DNA of 64,000 bases from Collimonas humicola. GTDB lineage: Bacteria; Pseudomonadota; Gammaproteobacteria; Burkholderiales; Burkholderiaceae_D. Location of the stretch: positions 124,001 through 188,000 of the forward strand of contig NZ_JAGQEE010000008.1 in NCBI RefSeq assembly GCF_018304945.1, given 5' to 3'. Shown one piece after another: positions 35,596 to 44,881 of the stretch (its first letter is position 1; each line of letters opens with the position of its first letter). Made by a program: the position numbers and the translations under genes. The notes under the pieces were generated by a model. That model did not search any database. It saw nothing but the letters and a program-made list of their open reading frames with translations, and was not told where the DNA came from.

Positions 35596-36543
35596 TCAGA
35601 ATTTGTGGCAGGTGCAATTGCCCCAGCGGTACAGATGCATTTTGTGGAAGATGTGCTTGATCTCGTTCGGCACGCCGCCGAACAAGATTTCCGGCGCAGT
35701 CAGGCCGAACACCCCGAGGCTGATCGACGGCTCCAGCGCCACCACGGCATGCCAGGTGCGCTTGGGAATGAACAAGGCATCGCCCGCCTCCACCCTTGCA
35801 TACAAACCCTGGGTCTTCTCAAATTCCTTGAGCTGTTCCGGCTGCTGGTCCAGGCGCGAGATATTGATGTCGCTCAGGATCGCGCCCCAGTCGAACTTCT
35901 GGGAGATGCACATGTGCGGCGTATTCTCGGGCGGGAACAGGATGAATTCCTTGCTGCCGCGCACCTGGCAAAACCAGTTGTGCGGGAAGTCGTAGTGCAG
36001 GCCGGTGACCGTGTTGGCCGGCCCCATGAACACGTACTCCCAGGTCCAGCGCCAGCCCGGCCACAGATCCTTGATCGAGAAATCGTGGCGCAGCGCCGGG
36101 AATTCGTCGAGGATATTCCACTGCGCCAGGTACATGCGATCCGGCTGGAACGACTGCATGTGCGACCAGTCGAGAAAGAATTTCTCTCCCGCAGACAACA
36201 GATGGCGCCGGCGGTCCGGCAGCAGGCCGACGTCGTCCGCGAGCGGCTCCCTGGCCAGCTGCGCCAGCTCCTGCAGATAAGGGCCGACCGGCATCACCGG
36301 CCGGTGCCGGGTCTGGCCCTGCTCCACCAGGCCGTTCTGGAATTTCACCTGCGGCTCGCCGCCGTCCTTGTAGCGCAGCGCCGCCATCTGTTCGAACGAC
36401 CAGTTGTGCTGCGCCGGCCAGTTGCGCAATGCGCCTTTCACCAGCAACGGCCGGGTACGAGCGCCGAAGCCGCCGTCGCGCTGGAGCTGTTCGGCGTCGA
36501 TCTGGTCGACTAGCTGGAAGGATGGGCCGCGGATCGGAGTCAT
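35596..36543 (-). CDS. Cupin-8/JmjC-type Fe(II)/2-oxoglutarate oxygenase
   Basis: 315 residues. The cupin_8 fold is recognisable from RPLLVKGALRNWPA near the N-terminus, the metal-binding HxD in VTGLHYDFPHNWFCQV, GSKEFILFPPENTPHM, and the distal His in FIPKRTWHAVVALEPSISLG. This is the pattern of JmjC-like hydroxylases (FIH/JMJD6 relatives), which hydroxylate proteins or small molecules. The substrate cannot be inferred. It lies 50 bases upstream of the AraC-type regulator on the same strand. Confidence 0.88.
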   Translation of the reverse strand: MTPIRGPSFQLVDQIDAEQLQRDGGFGARTRPLLVKGALRNWPAQHNWSFEQMAALRYKDGGEPQVKFQNGLVEQGQTRHRPVMPVGPYLQELAQLAREPLADDVGLLPDRRRHLLSAGEKFFLDWSHMQSFQPDRMYLAQWNILDEFPALRHDFSIKDLWPGWRWTWEYVFMGPANTVTGLHYDFPHNWFCQVRGSKEFILFPPENTPHMCISQKFDWGAILSDINISRLDQQPEQLKEFEKTQGLYARVEAGDALFIPKRTWHAVVALEPSISLGVFGLTAPEILFGGVPNEIKHIFHKMHLYRWGNCTCHKF

Positions 36544-36645
36544 AGAAAAATAAGCAGAAAGAAGAGCTGGCTGAATCCGCTAGTTTAGCAGGATGCGCCG
36601 GGAATTTTTGCCTGCGGCTTTTCCCCGGCCATGACCGTGCCGCAC

Positions 36646-37905
36646 TCAGAAATTGCGGATATCGTCCTGGATCATGCGGATCCGGTTGTCGCTGTTGAGG
36701 CGGTTGATCAGCTGTGCCTGTGCGGCCTGCCACAGCTGGTCGCGGTCCATCAGGTAACCTTCGGTGCGATAGCCGTACCTGCCGTTGCCGGGCACGTCGC
36801 CGTAGTAGCTGATGGTGGTGCGCCGGCTTTCCGCCACCTCGTTATAGCGCAGGTCCAGGTTAGGCACCCGGGTCACCGAGAGATCGAGCACGATCTGCAT
36901 TGAGTTTTCTTCCACCACCACCCGGCGGTTGAAACGATAGGTGCGCACCGCTGTCGTGCCGTCCTGGTTCTTGATGTCGACATTCTCGCTGACGGCTTCC
37001 ACGTATTGCCGGACCTTGGGCGGATAGTAGAGGTAGGACGTGTTCAGGTACATGCCAAGGTCGGCCGCACCGCCGCTCTGGTACTGGAAGCGGGTGAAGC
37101 CGAGATCGAACAGCGCCAGCACGCTGCGGGTGATGTCGCTGGCGGGCTCGTTGCTGCTGATCTGCAGCACCACCGTGCCCATGGTGCGGTATTTGTCGGC
37201 CAGCGTTTGCGCGTCCTTGTAGGCGCCATGGTCGCGGTAGACCGTGTAGGCATTGTAGAAAGCCTGGCCGGCGTCGCGGTACATGGCGCGGCTGCGCTGC
37301 TGGTTGCGCGCCACCAGGTCCTGGCCCTGCTTGTAGAATTCGCCCGCGTCCTGGTTGTCGGCGGCGAACTTGTATTTGTCGGCCAGCTTGGCGGCGTCCT
37401 TGTAGGGGCCATACATTTGAAACGTGCCGGCGGCGGCGGCGAAGCCGATGGCTGCCTGGCGGTTATCCTTGACCGCCGCCGCGGCGGTAGCTTTCAGATA
37501 GTACTGGCCGGCCAGATTTTCGCGCAGCCCCCGTTCGGGGTAGCGATCTGGCAAATCGGTATATTTTGCGTAATAGCTTCTGCCCGCCAGCAAGGTGCGG
37601 ATCTCCAGCAAGGCAGAATAGGCCGCGATCTTCTTGTCGTACTCGCGATCGGCGACATGCTGGAGGGTTGATTCGTAGCTCGATTCAATGATGCGGAAAC
37701 GTTCGCGGATGCCATTGCGCTCATCGCTGTCGTCGTAGCCGGCTTTCTTGTATTTCTCATCAAGATAGGCAATTGTCGATTTGACACTGGCGATGTAATC
37801 GCCTTTTTCAAACTGCGAAATCGAGGTCGACAAGGAAGCGCAGCCGGCCAGCAGCGCGCAGCCCAAAAGCAACAAGGCAGATAAGGCGGTCCTGATTTTT
37901 TGCAT
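36646..37905 (-). CDS. Large lipoprotein with TPR-like repeats
   Basis: 419 residues from the ATG at 37905, chosen because it directly precedes a lipoprotein signal (TALSALLLLGCALLAGC, lipid Cys near residue 22). Helical repeats follow, including paired elements MYGPYKDAAKLADKYKFAA and DHGAYKDAQTLADKYRTMG, then a mixed domain with LQISSNEPASDITRSVL and a C-terminal QLINRLNSDNRIRMI. Outer-membrane or periplasmic face location is likely. No specific family was recognised. The downstream end is free of neighbours. Confidence 0.75.
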   Translation of the reverse strand: MQKIRTALSALLLLGCALLAGCASLSTSISQFEKGDYIASVKSTIAYLDEKYKKAGYDDSDERNGIRERFRIIESSYESTLQHVADREYDKKIAAYSALLEIRTLLAGRSYYAKYTDLPDRYPERGLRENLAGQYYLKATAAAAVKDNRQAAIGFAAAAGTFQMYGPYKDAAKLADKYKFAADNQDAGEFYKQGQDLVARNQQRSRAMYRDAGQAFYNAYTVYRDHGAYKDAQTLADKYRTMGTVVLQISSNEPASDITRSVLALFDLGFTRFQYQSGGAADLGMYLNTSYLYYPPKVRQYVEAVSENVDIKNQDGTTAVRTYRFNRRVVVEENSMQIVLDLSVTRVPNLDLRYNEVAESRRTTISYYGDVPGNGRYGYRTEGYLMDRDQLWQAAQAQLINRLNSDNRIRMIQDDIRNF

Positions 37906-38029
37906 GCATTTTCCTGTTAGTGGCTCGCGTTGCAGCAATGGCATGGAGCAATGGCAGATCTTAAGCGGAAGCAAAAGCGTGCGCAATCTTTGCAGGCGCC
38001 GCATAAAGAGGCAGGGAAAAGCTGCAGAT

Positions 38030-38096
38030 AAAAAAAGCCCACCACCTTGCGGCAGCGGGCTAAATATCAACATAGGAGAGGATAGGCTCCGATAGA
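38030..38096 (-). ncRNA. Candidate small RNA 2 of the same family
   Basis: The minus strand reads GTTGTCTATCGGAGCC, CCTCTCCTATG, then AGCCCGCTGCCGCAAGGTGG and GGGCT with a run of seven T. It aligns with candidate 1 at 32745-32812, including the GTTGT start, the CCTxTCCT pyrimidine stretch and the CCGCAAGGTG loop. A TAGAAT box at 38103-38108 could be its -10. It lies 120 bases past the LysR gene, so a role as that gene's terminator is the alternative. Confidence 0.5.
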
Positions 38097-38216
38097 CAAC
38101 TCATTCTAGTAAGAATCAAGCCCCGCCACACCTGTCACATTTGACAGGTTTACAAATCCAAAAACCTGCAATTAATTTCCTATCCGACAACTCCCTGGAC
38201 GCTGCCATCCGGTCCG

Positions 38217-39122
38217 TCACGCCAGCGCGGCAATGGCTTCACGCAGCCACAGCAAGGCGGGATCGTTGTGGTTGCGCGGGTGCCAGGAGGCGAACAGGGA
38301 AAATCCGCGCGCCGGGAACGGCAGGTCGAAGCCATCCAGCCGCTCGCGGCAGCGCTGCAAAAAACGGCTGGGCAGCGTGGCCACATAGTCGCTGTTGCAC
38401 AACAGGTCCGGCACCAGCGTGAAATTCTGCACGGACAGCATGACCTCGCGTTGCCGTCCCAGCAATTCCAGGTGCTCGTCCATGAAACCGTGAAAGCTGC
38501 CGCCGCTGGTGGACACCAGCACGTGCTGCAGCGCGCAGTACTGATCCAGGTCGAGCGCGCCGGCGCCGCGCGGATGGCCCTTGCGCTGCGCCATGACAAA
38601 GTGCTCGTCATAGATTTTGCGGGCCTTCATGGACGCCGGCACCATGCGCTCCGAGCCCAGCAGCAGATCGATCTCGGAGCGCTCCAGCTGGCTCGCCACC
38701 TGGCGCTGATCGGCGCTGACGAACGCGACCCTGACGCCGCTCCCAGCCAGCTGCGGCAACTGCTCCATCAGGCGCAAGCCGAGCACGGCGGTGGCATTGT
38801 CGTTGGCGGCAATGACAAAACGGCGGCTGTCCTGCCAGGGATCGAAGGCGGGACGTTGCCTGACTACCGTCTGCAGATCGCTGAGCGCGGCGTGCAGCGG
38901 CGCAATCAATCCCAGTCCACGTGCACTGGGGGTCATGCCGCGGCCACTGTCGGCCGGTATCAGCAAGGGATCATCGAACACCTTGCGCAAGCGCGCCAGC
39001 TGGGTCGACACCGCCGGCTGGGTCAGGTGCAACCGCGCCGCCGCCCTGGTCACATTGCACTCCTCCAGCAATGCGTCGAGCGACACCAGCAAATTCAAGT
39101 CTATCCCGCGAAGATCAATCAC
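38217..39122 (-). CDS. LysR family transcriptional regulator
   Basis: 301 residues from the GTG at 39122 (VIDLRGIDLNLLVSL); the much longer open frame reading back into the opposite-strand oxidoreductase gene is not used because the family start fits here. The N-terminal winged HTH is clear (CNVTRAAARLHLTQPAVSTQ, LARLRKVFDDPLLI), as is the substrate-binding domain. Divergent to the oxidoreductase gene at 39216 with a 93-base gap, the classic LysR arrangement, so that gene is the likely target. Confidence 0.93.
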   Translation of the reverse strand: MIDLRGIDLNLLVSLDALLEECNVTRAAARLHLTQPAVSTQLARLRKVFDDPLLIPADSGRGMTPSARGLGLIAPLHAALSDLQTVVRQRPAFDPWQDSRRFVIAANDNATAVLGLRLMEQLPQLAGSGVRVAFVSADQRQVASQLERSEIDLLLGSERMVPASMKARKIYDEHFVMAQRKGHPRGAGALDLDQYCALQHVLVSTSGGSFHGFMDEHLELLGRQREVMLSVQNFTLVPDLLCNSDYVATLPSRFLQRCRERLDGFDLPFPARGFSLFASWHPRNHNDPALLWLREAIAALA

Positions 39123-39215
39123 TTTGATAGGTCCTATGCCATTAATTGATTTCAAATATACGTCGGCGCGCCTTAGAGTACAACCATCGTCATCACAACC
39201 ACACAGGAGAGCGGC

Positions 39216-40283
39216 ATGAAAGCATGGATGTTCAACCGTAACGAACTGACACTGGCGCTGCAGGATACGGCGCAACCCGAACTGCGCGCCGGCGCCGCGC
39301 TGGTGCGCATGGAGGCGGTGCCCTTGCTGAGCTACACGCGCGACTACCTGCAAGGCAAGCTGCCCTATGCCTACCCGCCCAGCCCTTTTACCCCGGGCAC
39401 CAACGGCATCGGCCGCATCGTCGCAGTCGGCGCCGGCGTGCAGTCGCTGCGGCCGGGACAGCGGGTTGCCGTCAATCCTTACTGGATAGCCGATGAAGCC
39501 GTGGCGGAGCCGCCGCAGGTACTGATCGGCCTGACCGGCATCAGTGCCGACAGCGCCCCCATGCTGGCTGAATTCCCGCATGGCTGCTGGCGCGAAGTCG
39601 CCGATTTTCCCGCTGCCACGCTGCTGCCGCTGGACGGGCTTGAGCATGTGGCGGCAGAGCGGCTGGCGCTGCTGGCGAAATTCATCATTCCTTTCGGCGG
39701 CCTGCGCCGCGGCCGCCTCAGCGCCGGCGAAACGGTGGCGATCAACGGCGCCGGCGGCTACTTCGGTTCCGCCGCCGTGCTGGCTGCGCTGGCGCTGGGC
39801 GCCGCCCGGGTAATCGCCCTCGGCCGCAATGCACAAGCCTTGCAGCAACTGGTCGAACTGGGCAAAGGACGGGTGCTGGCAGTGCCGCTGACCGGCGACC
39901 TCGGCGGCGACGCAGCGGCCATCCGAGCCGCTGCCGGCGGCGGCGTTGCGCTGGGATTCGACATGGTCGGCCAGGCCGCCGATGCCGGCAGCACCCTGGC
40001 GCTGCTGCACAGCCTGCAGCGCGGCGGCCGGCTGGTGCTGATGGGCAGCATGCAGGTAGACCTGCCGCTGCCGTATGGCGAAATGCTGCTGAATAACTGG
40101 GAACTGATCGGCCACTTCATGTACAGCTCGGCCGACTATCTGGCGTTGCTGTCGCTGGTGCGGGCAGGCCTGCTGCCGCTGGAAGCGGTGGAATTGAAAA
40201 CCTTTGCGTTTTCCGCACTGGAAGCGGCGATCGACCATGCCGCGCAGATGAAGGGCTTGCAGGCGACGGTGGCGCTGTTTTGA
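39216..40283 (+). CDS. MDR-type zinc-free alcohol dehydrogenase/quinone oxidoreductase
   Basis: 355 residues with an AGGAGA ribosome site before the ATG. The medium-chain dehydrogenase fold is visible: the GroES-like N-part (PFTPGTNGIGRIVAVGAGV), the NADPH-binding VAINGAGGYFGSAAVLAAL, then GGRLVLMGS. The usual zinc ligands (GHE and the four-Cys lobe) are absent, which points to a zinc-free oxidoreductase. Substrate unknown. Probably controlled by the divergent LysR regulator. Confidence 0.9.
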   Translation: MKAWMFNRNELTLALQDTAQPELRAGAALVRMEAVPLLSYTRDYLQGKLPYAYPPSPFTPGTNGIGRIVAVGAGVQSLRPGQRVAVNPYWIADEAVAEPPQVLIGLTGISADSAPMLAEFPHGCWREVADFPAATLLPLDGLEHVAAERLALLAKFIIPFGGLRRGRLSAGETVAINGAGGYFGSAAVLAALALGAARVIALGRNAQALQQLVELGKGRVLAVPLTGDLGGDAAAIRAAAGGGVALGFDMVGQAADAGSTLALLHSLQRGGRLVLMGSMQVDLPLPYGEMLLNNWELIGHFMYSSADYLALLSLVRAGLLPLEAVELKTFAFSALEAAIDHAAQMKGLQATVALF

Positions 40284-40301
40284 GCGATCGGCGGCGATGC
40301 G

Positions 40302-40712
40302 CTAGCGCGCGGCCGACCATTCATTGGCCAGGAACTCGCGCCAGGGCTCGAAATACTTTTCGCGCCAGCCTTTCTTGACTTCCTCGTAGTCCTGCTCGGG
40401 CACGTCCAGGTGGACCAGGTCGATGCGGCCGTGCTCGCCCTGCGGATGAAAGGACAGGAACAGGATAGAGTCCGGATCGCCGGCGGCAAACGCCGGCGAG
40501 CGCCAGGTCTGCACGATCAGCCGCGGCTTGACCACCTGCAGCATGACGCCGCTGAGGGCGCCGTCGAAGGCCTGGAACTGGTCGCCGGCCTCGGCGCCTA
40601 TGGCGGCCGGCAAGCCGGTGATGGCCTGGTGCAGCTGCGGATCGAGATACATGTCGAACAGCGCTTCCACCGACGCCTTCAGGACCACGGTCTTATAAAT
40701 CACATTGCGCAT
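40302..40712 (-). CDS. SRPBCC (AHSA1-like) domain protein
   Basis: 136 residues from the ATG at 40712 (MRNVIYKTVVLK). The START/SRPBCC-like pattern is visible: ASVEALFDMYLDPQLHQ, GDQFQAFDGALSGV, RLIVQTWRSPAF, then LVHLDVPEQDYEEVKKGW and YFEPWREFL. These small helix-grip proteins bind hydrophobic ligands or act as Hsp90 co-chaperone-like modules; the ligand is not known. Monocistronic by context. Confidence 0.85.
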   Translation of the reverse strand: MRNVIYKTVVLKASVEALFDMYLDPQLHQAITGLPAAIGAEAGDQFQAFDGALSGVMLQVVKPRLIVQTWRSPAFAAGDPDSILFLSFHPQGEHGRIDLVHLDVPEQDYEEVKKGWREKYFEPWREFLANEWSAAR

Positions 40713-40864
40713 GCTGGTTCTTCCTTCAGGCGATGGGCGAAGCATCAGGTCAACAAGCGCCATGGACTATCCGGATTTCCTGCAAATGGCGCAACAAGCA
40801 ATTCCTTGCCGCCGGCGATGCATGCGGCTGCGACAAAACTTTACCTTATTTAGGACCTGTTGGC

Positions 40865-41098
40865 CTATGAAACTGATTTCATCGCCCGCCGCATGCCGAC
40901 GTACAAGGCTTCCACTTTCTCCCGCGCCCATGGCGTTTTGCGCAGAAACGTCAGGCTGGACTTGATGCTGGGGTCGCTCCTGAAACAGCGGATGTCGATG
41001 CGCTGGCCCAGGCCTTCCCAGCCGTAATGCTCGACCAGTTCAGTCAGCATCGCTTCCAGCGTGACGCCATGCAGATGAGTATGTGTGTTTTGTGTCAT
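40865..41098 (-). CDS. VF530/DUF2132 small protein
   Basis: 77 residues from the ATG at 41098. The family signature [39 protein letters not shown] and [15 protein letters not shown] is nearly complete. Members are small helical proteins annotated as DNA-binding from structure; the cellular role is unknown. Confidence 0.9.
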   Translation of the reverse strand: MTQNTHTHLHGVTLEAMLTELVEHYGWEGLGQRIDIRCFRSDPSIKSSLTFLRKTPWAREKVEALYVGMRRAMKSVS

Positions 41099-41410
41099 GT
41101 GCTTCTCGATCAACATTCAAGCAGTCATTTTACGGCCAGGCCGGCACTTGTGAGCGCTGGCGCCGGCAAACGCCTGCGGCTTAAGTAAAGAATTGCAGTT
41201 TTCGGGAATTTTGTCGTTAGTTGAATGACAGCAATCTTCAAAGGAAGGTCACGATTTCAAAAACCATTACTGCGCGCAGCGCGGATCACTTCACAGCCGG
41301 CATTGCGTTGCAAATCGCGGCGCTGCAAAAGCAATTTGTTCAGAAAGCCTGCCTTGTCTCGCCACAAGTAAGGCGGCTGCCGCGTCCGACCATGCGGCAA
41401 CCGCCCGGCA
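41099..41410. other. Intergenic stretch without recognised gene
   Basis: 312 bases between the VF530 gene start and the end of the first phospholipase gene. An imperfect palindrome (CGGCTGCCGC ... GCGGCAACCG, 41371-41404) just beyond the phospholipase stop may end its transcript. Nothing else was seen. Confidence 0.4.
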
Positions 41411-42784
41411 CTACTCGGCCGGCCTGCTCAGGTTGCCGAAACTGGCGCGGACAAAGGCAGTCACCGCGTCAGCCAGCAGCTTATGCGTTTGCGTGGTCGG
41501 ATGCGATCCATCCCAGAACACGAAGGTATCGGGATTACTGCATTGGGAACGCGTTGTTTGCGTTTTCAGGTAGTTGGTGAAGGAATCAGTATTGATGTCC
41601 AGGCACGATTGGGTGGTGTTGCTGATCTTGTATTTGGCTGGATTATTCAGCAAATCGTTGAACAGCGCATAGGTGTCGTACAACTGGATATTCAGGCTGC
41701 TGCCATACTGCGACTGCAGCGAAGCCACCAACGCAACCAGGCGGTTGTTCAGGTCCTTTACCTGCACCGCCACCGCCGCGCCATTGGCTTTGAAGTTGAA
41801 CGATGGCGCCCTGGAAAGATCCGGCAGCGTGAGCAACAGGATGTTGCGGGCGCCGGACTGGATCAGATTTTGCAAGGCCTGTGTTTCGCCGCGGATCACC
41901 TGGTCGACCGTGCGGTTGTAATTGATCAGGTCGTTGGCGCCGATCAGCAGCGTAAACAAGGTGTTTTGAGGCCGATAATTCTGCGCCTTCTGCATGTACG
42001 CCGCATACGACTGCACCTGCTGGATTAGACCGGGAATCACCAGATGTTCGGTGTTCACACCTGCCCCACCGACGGCCCAGTTGTACAACGGCAGTTGCAG
42101 ATTGGCGGCCAGATATTCCACCCAGCTCTTCCCGTTGCTGAACCGGCCCAGGAACCAGCTGTTGGAGTTCGGGATATTCCAGTTCGAAGCGTTGTAGATG
42201 TTCTGGTCATCGGACAGGCTGTCGCCAAAGTTGACGATCTTGTTGATGCCGGTCTGGGTGACGCTGTCGGTGGTCCAGACCGTGTAGTTGAACGACAGCG
42301 CATTGTCAGCCGCCGCCGCCATCGCCACCTGCTGCTTGATGCCCTTGCCGGCCAGCGTGCTCTGGCAAACCGACTGCAAGGTGTTTTGCGTGACATCGCT
42401 ATAGAACATGTTTTGCCAGTCCAGCAGGCCGCCTGCCCGCCAGTAGCCGTTGATCCGATAGTAACCGCCGCTGGATGGATCCAGGCCCCAGACATAGGTC
42501 GTGGTCGGCTTGGTCGGATTGCTGTCGGTGCGATAGAAGCAACGCAAATAGGTGTAGGTGTTGCTACTGGTGCTGGCAGTGCCGGCGACAACATCGACAG
42601 GCAAGCCTGCTGCGCCAGGTTTTTGGGTTTGTTCCCCGCGTTGTTCCTTGAGCAGTTGGTCCTTGGACAGCGGACCGGAAGACGACAGATGATGAGTGAA
42701 ACGAGGATCGGGTTTTACTTCTGGAGAGACCTGTGCCCAAACCATGCCGGAACACAGGATACAAAGTACGAAAAGCGTTTTCAT
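41411..42784 (-). CDS. Secreted GDSL phospholipase, thermolabile-hemolysin type (copy 1)
   Basis: 457 residues from the ATG at 42784, which begins the signal peptide (KTLFVLCILCSGMVWAQ). An N-terminal domain of about 160 residues (NTYTYLRCFYRTD, YRINGYWRAGGL) precedes the SGNH hydrolase: block I VNFGDSLSDDQNIYN, the SWFLGRFSNGKSWVEYLA signature of the TLH/GCAT group, GAND, and block V FVFWDGSHPTT with the catalytic Asp/His. Expected activity is phospholipase A/lysophospholipase or acyltransferase on host or membrane lipids. It is a close paralogue of the gene at 43173. Confidence 0.92.
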   Translation of the reverse strand: MKTLFVLCILCSGMVWAQVSPEVKPDPRFTHHLSSSGPLSKDQLLKEQRGEQTQKPGAAGLPVDVVAGTASTSSNTYTYLRCFYRTDSNPTKPTTTYVWGLDPSSGGYYRINGYWRAGGLLDWQNMFYSDVTQNTLQSVCQSTLAGKGIKQQVAMAAAADNALSFNYTVWTTDSVTQTGINKIVNFGDSLSDDQNIYNASNWNIPNSNSWFLGRFSNGKSWVEYLAANLQLPLYNWAVGGAGVNTEHLVIPGLIQQVQSYAAYMQKAQNYRPQNTLFTLLIGANDLINYNRTVDQVIRGETQALQNLIQSGARNILLLTLPDLSRAPSFNFKANGAAVAVQVKDLNNRLVALVASLQSQYGSSLNIQLYDTYALFNDLLNNPAKYKISNTTQSCLDINTDSFTNYLKTQTTRSQCSNPDTFVFWDGSHPTTQTHKLLADAVTAFVRASFGNLSRPAE

Positions 42785-43065
42785 TGCAGGTTTCCTTGTT
42801 GTAGTTACTGCTAAAGACAAGTTATACGGAAGGAATACCGCCGGCGGCCTGCAAACAGACGGTTGCCGATGCAGGAAAGGCGGCATCGACGAATCTGCGG
42901 CATCGGGACATATAAGTAACAAAACGACACCATGAATGCAGCCACAAAGATATTGTCACAATGAAATGAATTAGTAATTAGGCAAAACAACTAAAGATGC
43001 TTTCCTCTGATGCCTAGCCGGCTGTAACAGCCGAATCTGGAGTGAAGGGCGGGTACGCGGCGCGC
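42785..43065. other. Spacer between phospholipase paralogues
   Basis: Holds the promoter region of copy 1 (no clear boxes assigned) and the approach to the terminator of copy 2. No gene seen. Confidence 0.4.
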
Positions 43066-43103
43066 AAAAAAAATCCACGCTGGCGGCGGGCACCAGCGTG
43101 GAT
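43066..43103 (-). terminator. Rho-independent terminator after phospholipase copy 2
   Basis: Minus strand: TCCACGCTGG pairs with CCAGCGTGGA across an 8-9-base loop and is followed by a run of eight T, 70 bases past the stop codon of the copy 2 gene. Confidence 0.85.
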
Positions 43104-43172
43104 CTCTGCGTCTGAATCAGCAAGCCTGTCTTGTCTCGCCACAGGTAAGACAGCTGCCGCAGCCGCCCGGCA

Positions 43173-44534
43173 CTAGTTGGCCGGACTGCTCAGGTTGCCG
43201 AAACTGGCGCTGACAAAGGCAGTCACCGCATCGGCCAGCAATTTGTGCGTATGCGTGGTCGGATGCAGAGTGTCCCAGAACACGAAACTATCCGGATTGC
43301 TGCATTGTGCGCGCGCACTCTGCTTGCTCAGGTAGTTCGTGCTGGAATCGGTATTGATGTTCAGGCACGACTGTGTGGTGTTGCTGACTTGGTATTTGGC
43401 GGGGTTGGCCAGCAGGTCGTTGAACAAGGCATAGGTATCGTACAGCTGGATATTGAGGCTGCTGCCGTATTGCGATTGCAGCGCGCCGACCAGCGCGGTC
43501 AGGCGGTTGTTGAGGTCGATCACCTGCGCTGCCACCGTCGGCCCGGTGGTCTTGATGCCGAATACCGGCGCCTTGGAAACGTCCGGCAGCTTCAGCAGCA
43601 GGATATTGCGGGCGCCGGACTGGATCAGGCTTTGCAGGGCCTGGGTTTCACCGCTGATCACCTGGTCCACCGTGCTGTTGTAATTGACCAGGTCGTTGCC
43701 GCCGATCAGCATGGTGAACAAGGTATTTTGCGGCTGGTAGTTCTGCGCCTTCTGCATGTAGCTGACATACGACTGCACTTGCTGGATCACGCCTGGAATC
43801 ACCAGTTTTTGCGTGTCGACGCCAGCGCCGCCGATGGCCCAGTTATACAAGGGCAGCTGCAGGTTGTTGGCGAAATACTCCACCCAGTTGTTGCCGTTGC
43901 TGAAGCGGCCGAGGAACCAGCTGCTTGAATTCGGCAAGGTCCATTGCGAAGCGTTGAAGATGTTCTGGGTGTCGGACAGGCTGTCGCCAAAGGCGACGAT
44001 CTTGTTGATGCCGTTCTGCGCCACGCTGTCATTGGTCCAGACCGTGTAGTTGAATGACAGCGCATTGTCCGCGGCGGCGACCATCGCCACCGGCTGGCTG
44101 ATGCCCTTGGCGGCGAGCGTGCTCTGGCATACCGACTGCAGCGTGCTTTGCGCCACGTCGCTGTAGAACATGTTTTCCCAGTTCAGCAAGCCGCCTGCCC
44201 ACCAGTAGCCGTTGATGCGATAGTAGTCGCCGCTGGAAGGATCCAGGCCCCAGGCATAGGTGGTGGTCGGCCTGCTTGCATCGTTGCCGGTGCGGTACCA
44301 GCAGCGCAGATAAGTGTAAGTGCTGGTGCTGGCGGCGTTGGCCACCGCGGCGCCGGCGGCCAGGCTGCGCGCAGCCGGCTTGCGGGCCGGCTTCTGCTTC
44401 AACAGCTGCTCCTTGGAAAGCGGACCGGAGGAGGATAGATGATGCGTGTAGGCGGGATCGGGTTTCACATCGGCGGCAACTTGCGCCATCGCCATATTCG
44501 AACACAAAGCACAAAATACAAACAGAGTTTTCAT
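43173..44534 (-). CDS. Secreted GDSL phospholipase, thermolabile-hemolysin type (copy 2)
   Basis: 453 residues, ATG at 44534 beginning a signal peptide ending AMAQ. Same architecture as copy 1 and very similar along its length apart from an Ala-rich linker near residues 50-70. The catalytic Ser is S185 in AFGDSLSDTQ; FVFWDTLHPTT carries the Asp/His. Block V has DTLH where copy 1 has DGSH, which could alter activity. The tandem arrangement with its own terminator suggests gene duplication followed by divergence. Confidence 0.92.
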   Translation of the reverse strand: MKTLFVFCALCSNMAMAQVAADVKPDPAYTHHLSSSGPLSKEQLLKQKPARKPAARSLAAGAAVANAASTSTYTYLRCWYRTGNDASRPTTTYAWGLDPSSGDYYRINGYWWAGGLLNWENMFYSDVAQSTLQSVCQSTLAAKGISQPVAMVAAADNALSFNYTVWTNDSVAQNGINKIVAFGDSLSDTQNIFNASQWTLPNSSSWFLGRFSNGNNWVEYFANNLQLPLYNWAIGGAGVDTQKLVIPGVIQQVQSYVSYMQKAQNYQPQNTLFTMLIGGNDLVNYNSTVDQVISGETQALQSLIQSGARNILLLKLPDVSKAPVFGIKTTGPTVAAQVIDLNNRLTALVGALQSQYGSSLNIQLYDTYALFNDLLANPAKYQVSNTTQSCLNINTDSSTNYLSKQSARAQCSNPDSFVFWDTLHPTTHTHKLLADAVTAFVSASFGNLSSPAN

Positions 44535-44763
44535 TGCTGGATTCCTTGTTTTGTCTTGCTATCTTTGGATCACTGGAAGGTCCGGCGCAAGCGGCAATGC
44601 CGGCGCCGGCAACGAAACGGGACGCTGTCGCCGGCCGCGAGCGCAATTGGCGGTCGCAAGACGGCAGCAAAGGCTGCCCGGGCGAATATTGGCACGTGGC
44701 AACAATTAAAAATTGACAATATCAGCCATTAGATTTTTGCCTCTAATTCCCGTTTTATCAAAT
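44535..44763. other. Intergenic stretch upstream of phospholipase copy 2
   Basis: Promoter region of the minus-strand phospholipase gene. No gene or clear promoter boxes were assigned. Confidence 0.35.
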
Positions 44764-44856
44764 ACTTACCCACAGAATTTGTGGACAGGATTGTTGATAA
44801 CCCTGCTACAACTTAGCTACATGCTTGATTTATATAAGATTTTTCTCACTGCTCAG
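44764..44856 (+). repeat. DnaA-box-like intergenic repeat, copy 2
   Basis: TTACCCACA (44766-44774), TTTGTGGACAG, TTGTTGATAACCC, then TTGATTTATATAAGATTTTT and a terminal TGCTCAG. First of three tandem copies. Confidence 0.85.
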
Positions 44857-44881
44857 TTGCTGCCTCAGTTGCTGTATCGGG

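Noticed and set aside
34544-35995. 483-codon plus-strand ORF across AraC and Mpo1-like genes
   Set aside because: It crosses two well-supported opposite-strand genes and has no recognisable domain.
39123-40238. Long N-terminal extension of the LysR ORF
   Set aside because: It runs antisense through the oxidoreductase gene and has no similarity; the LysR family start fits the GTG at 39122.
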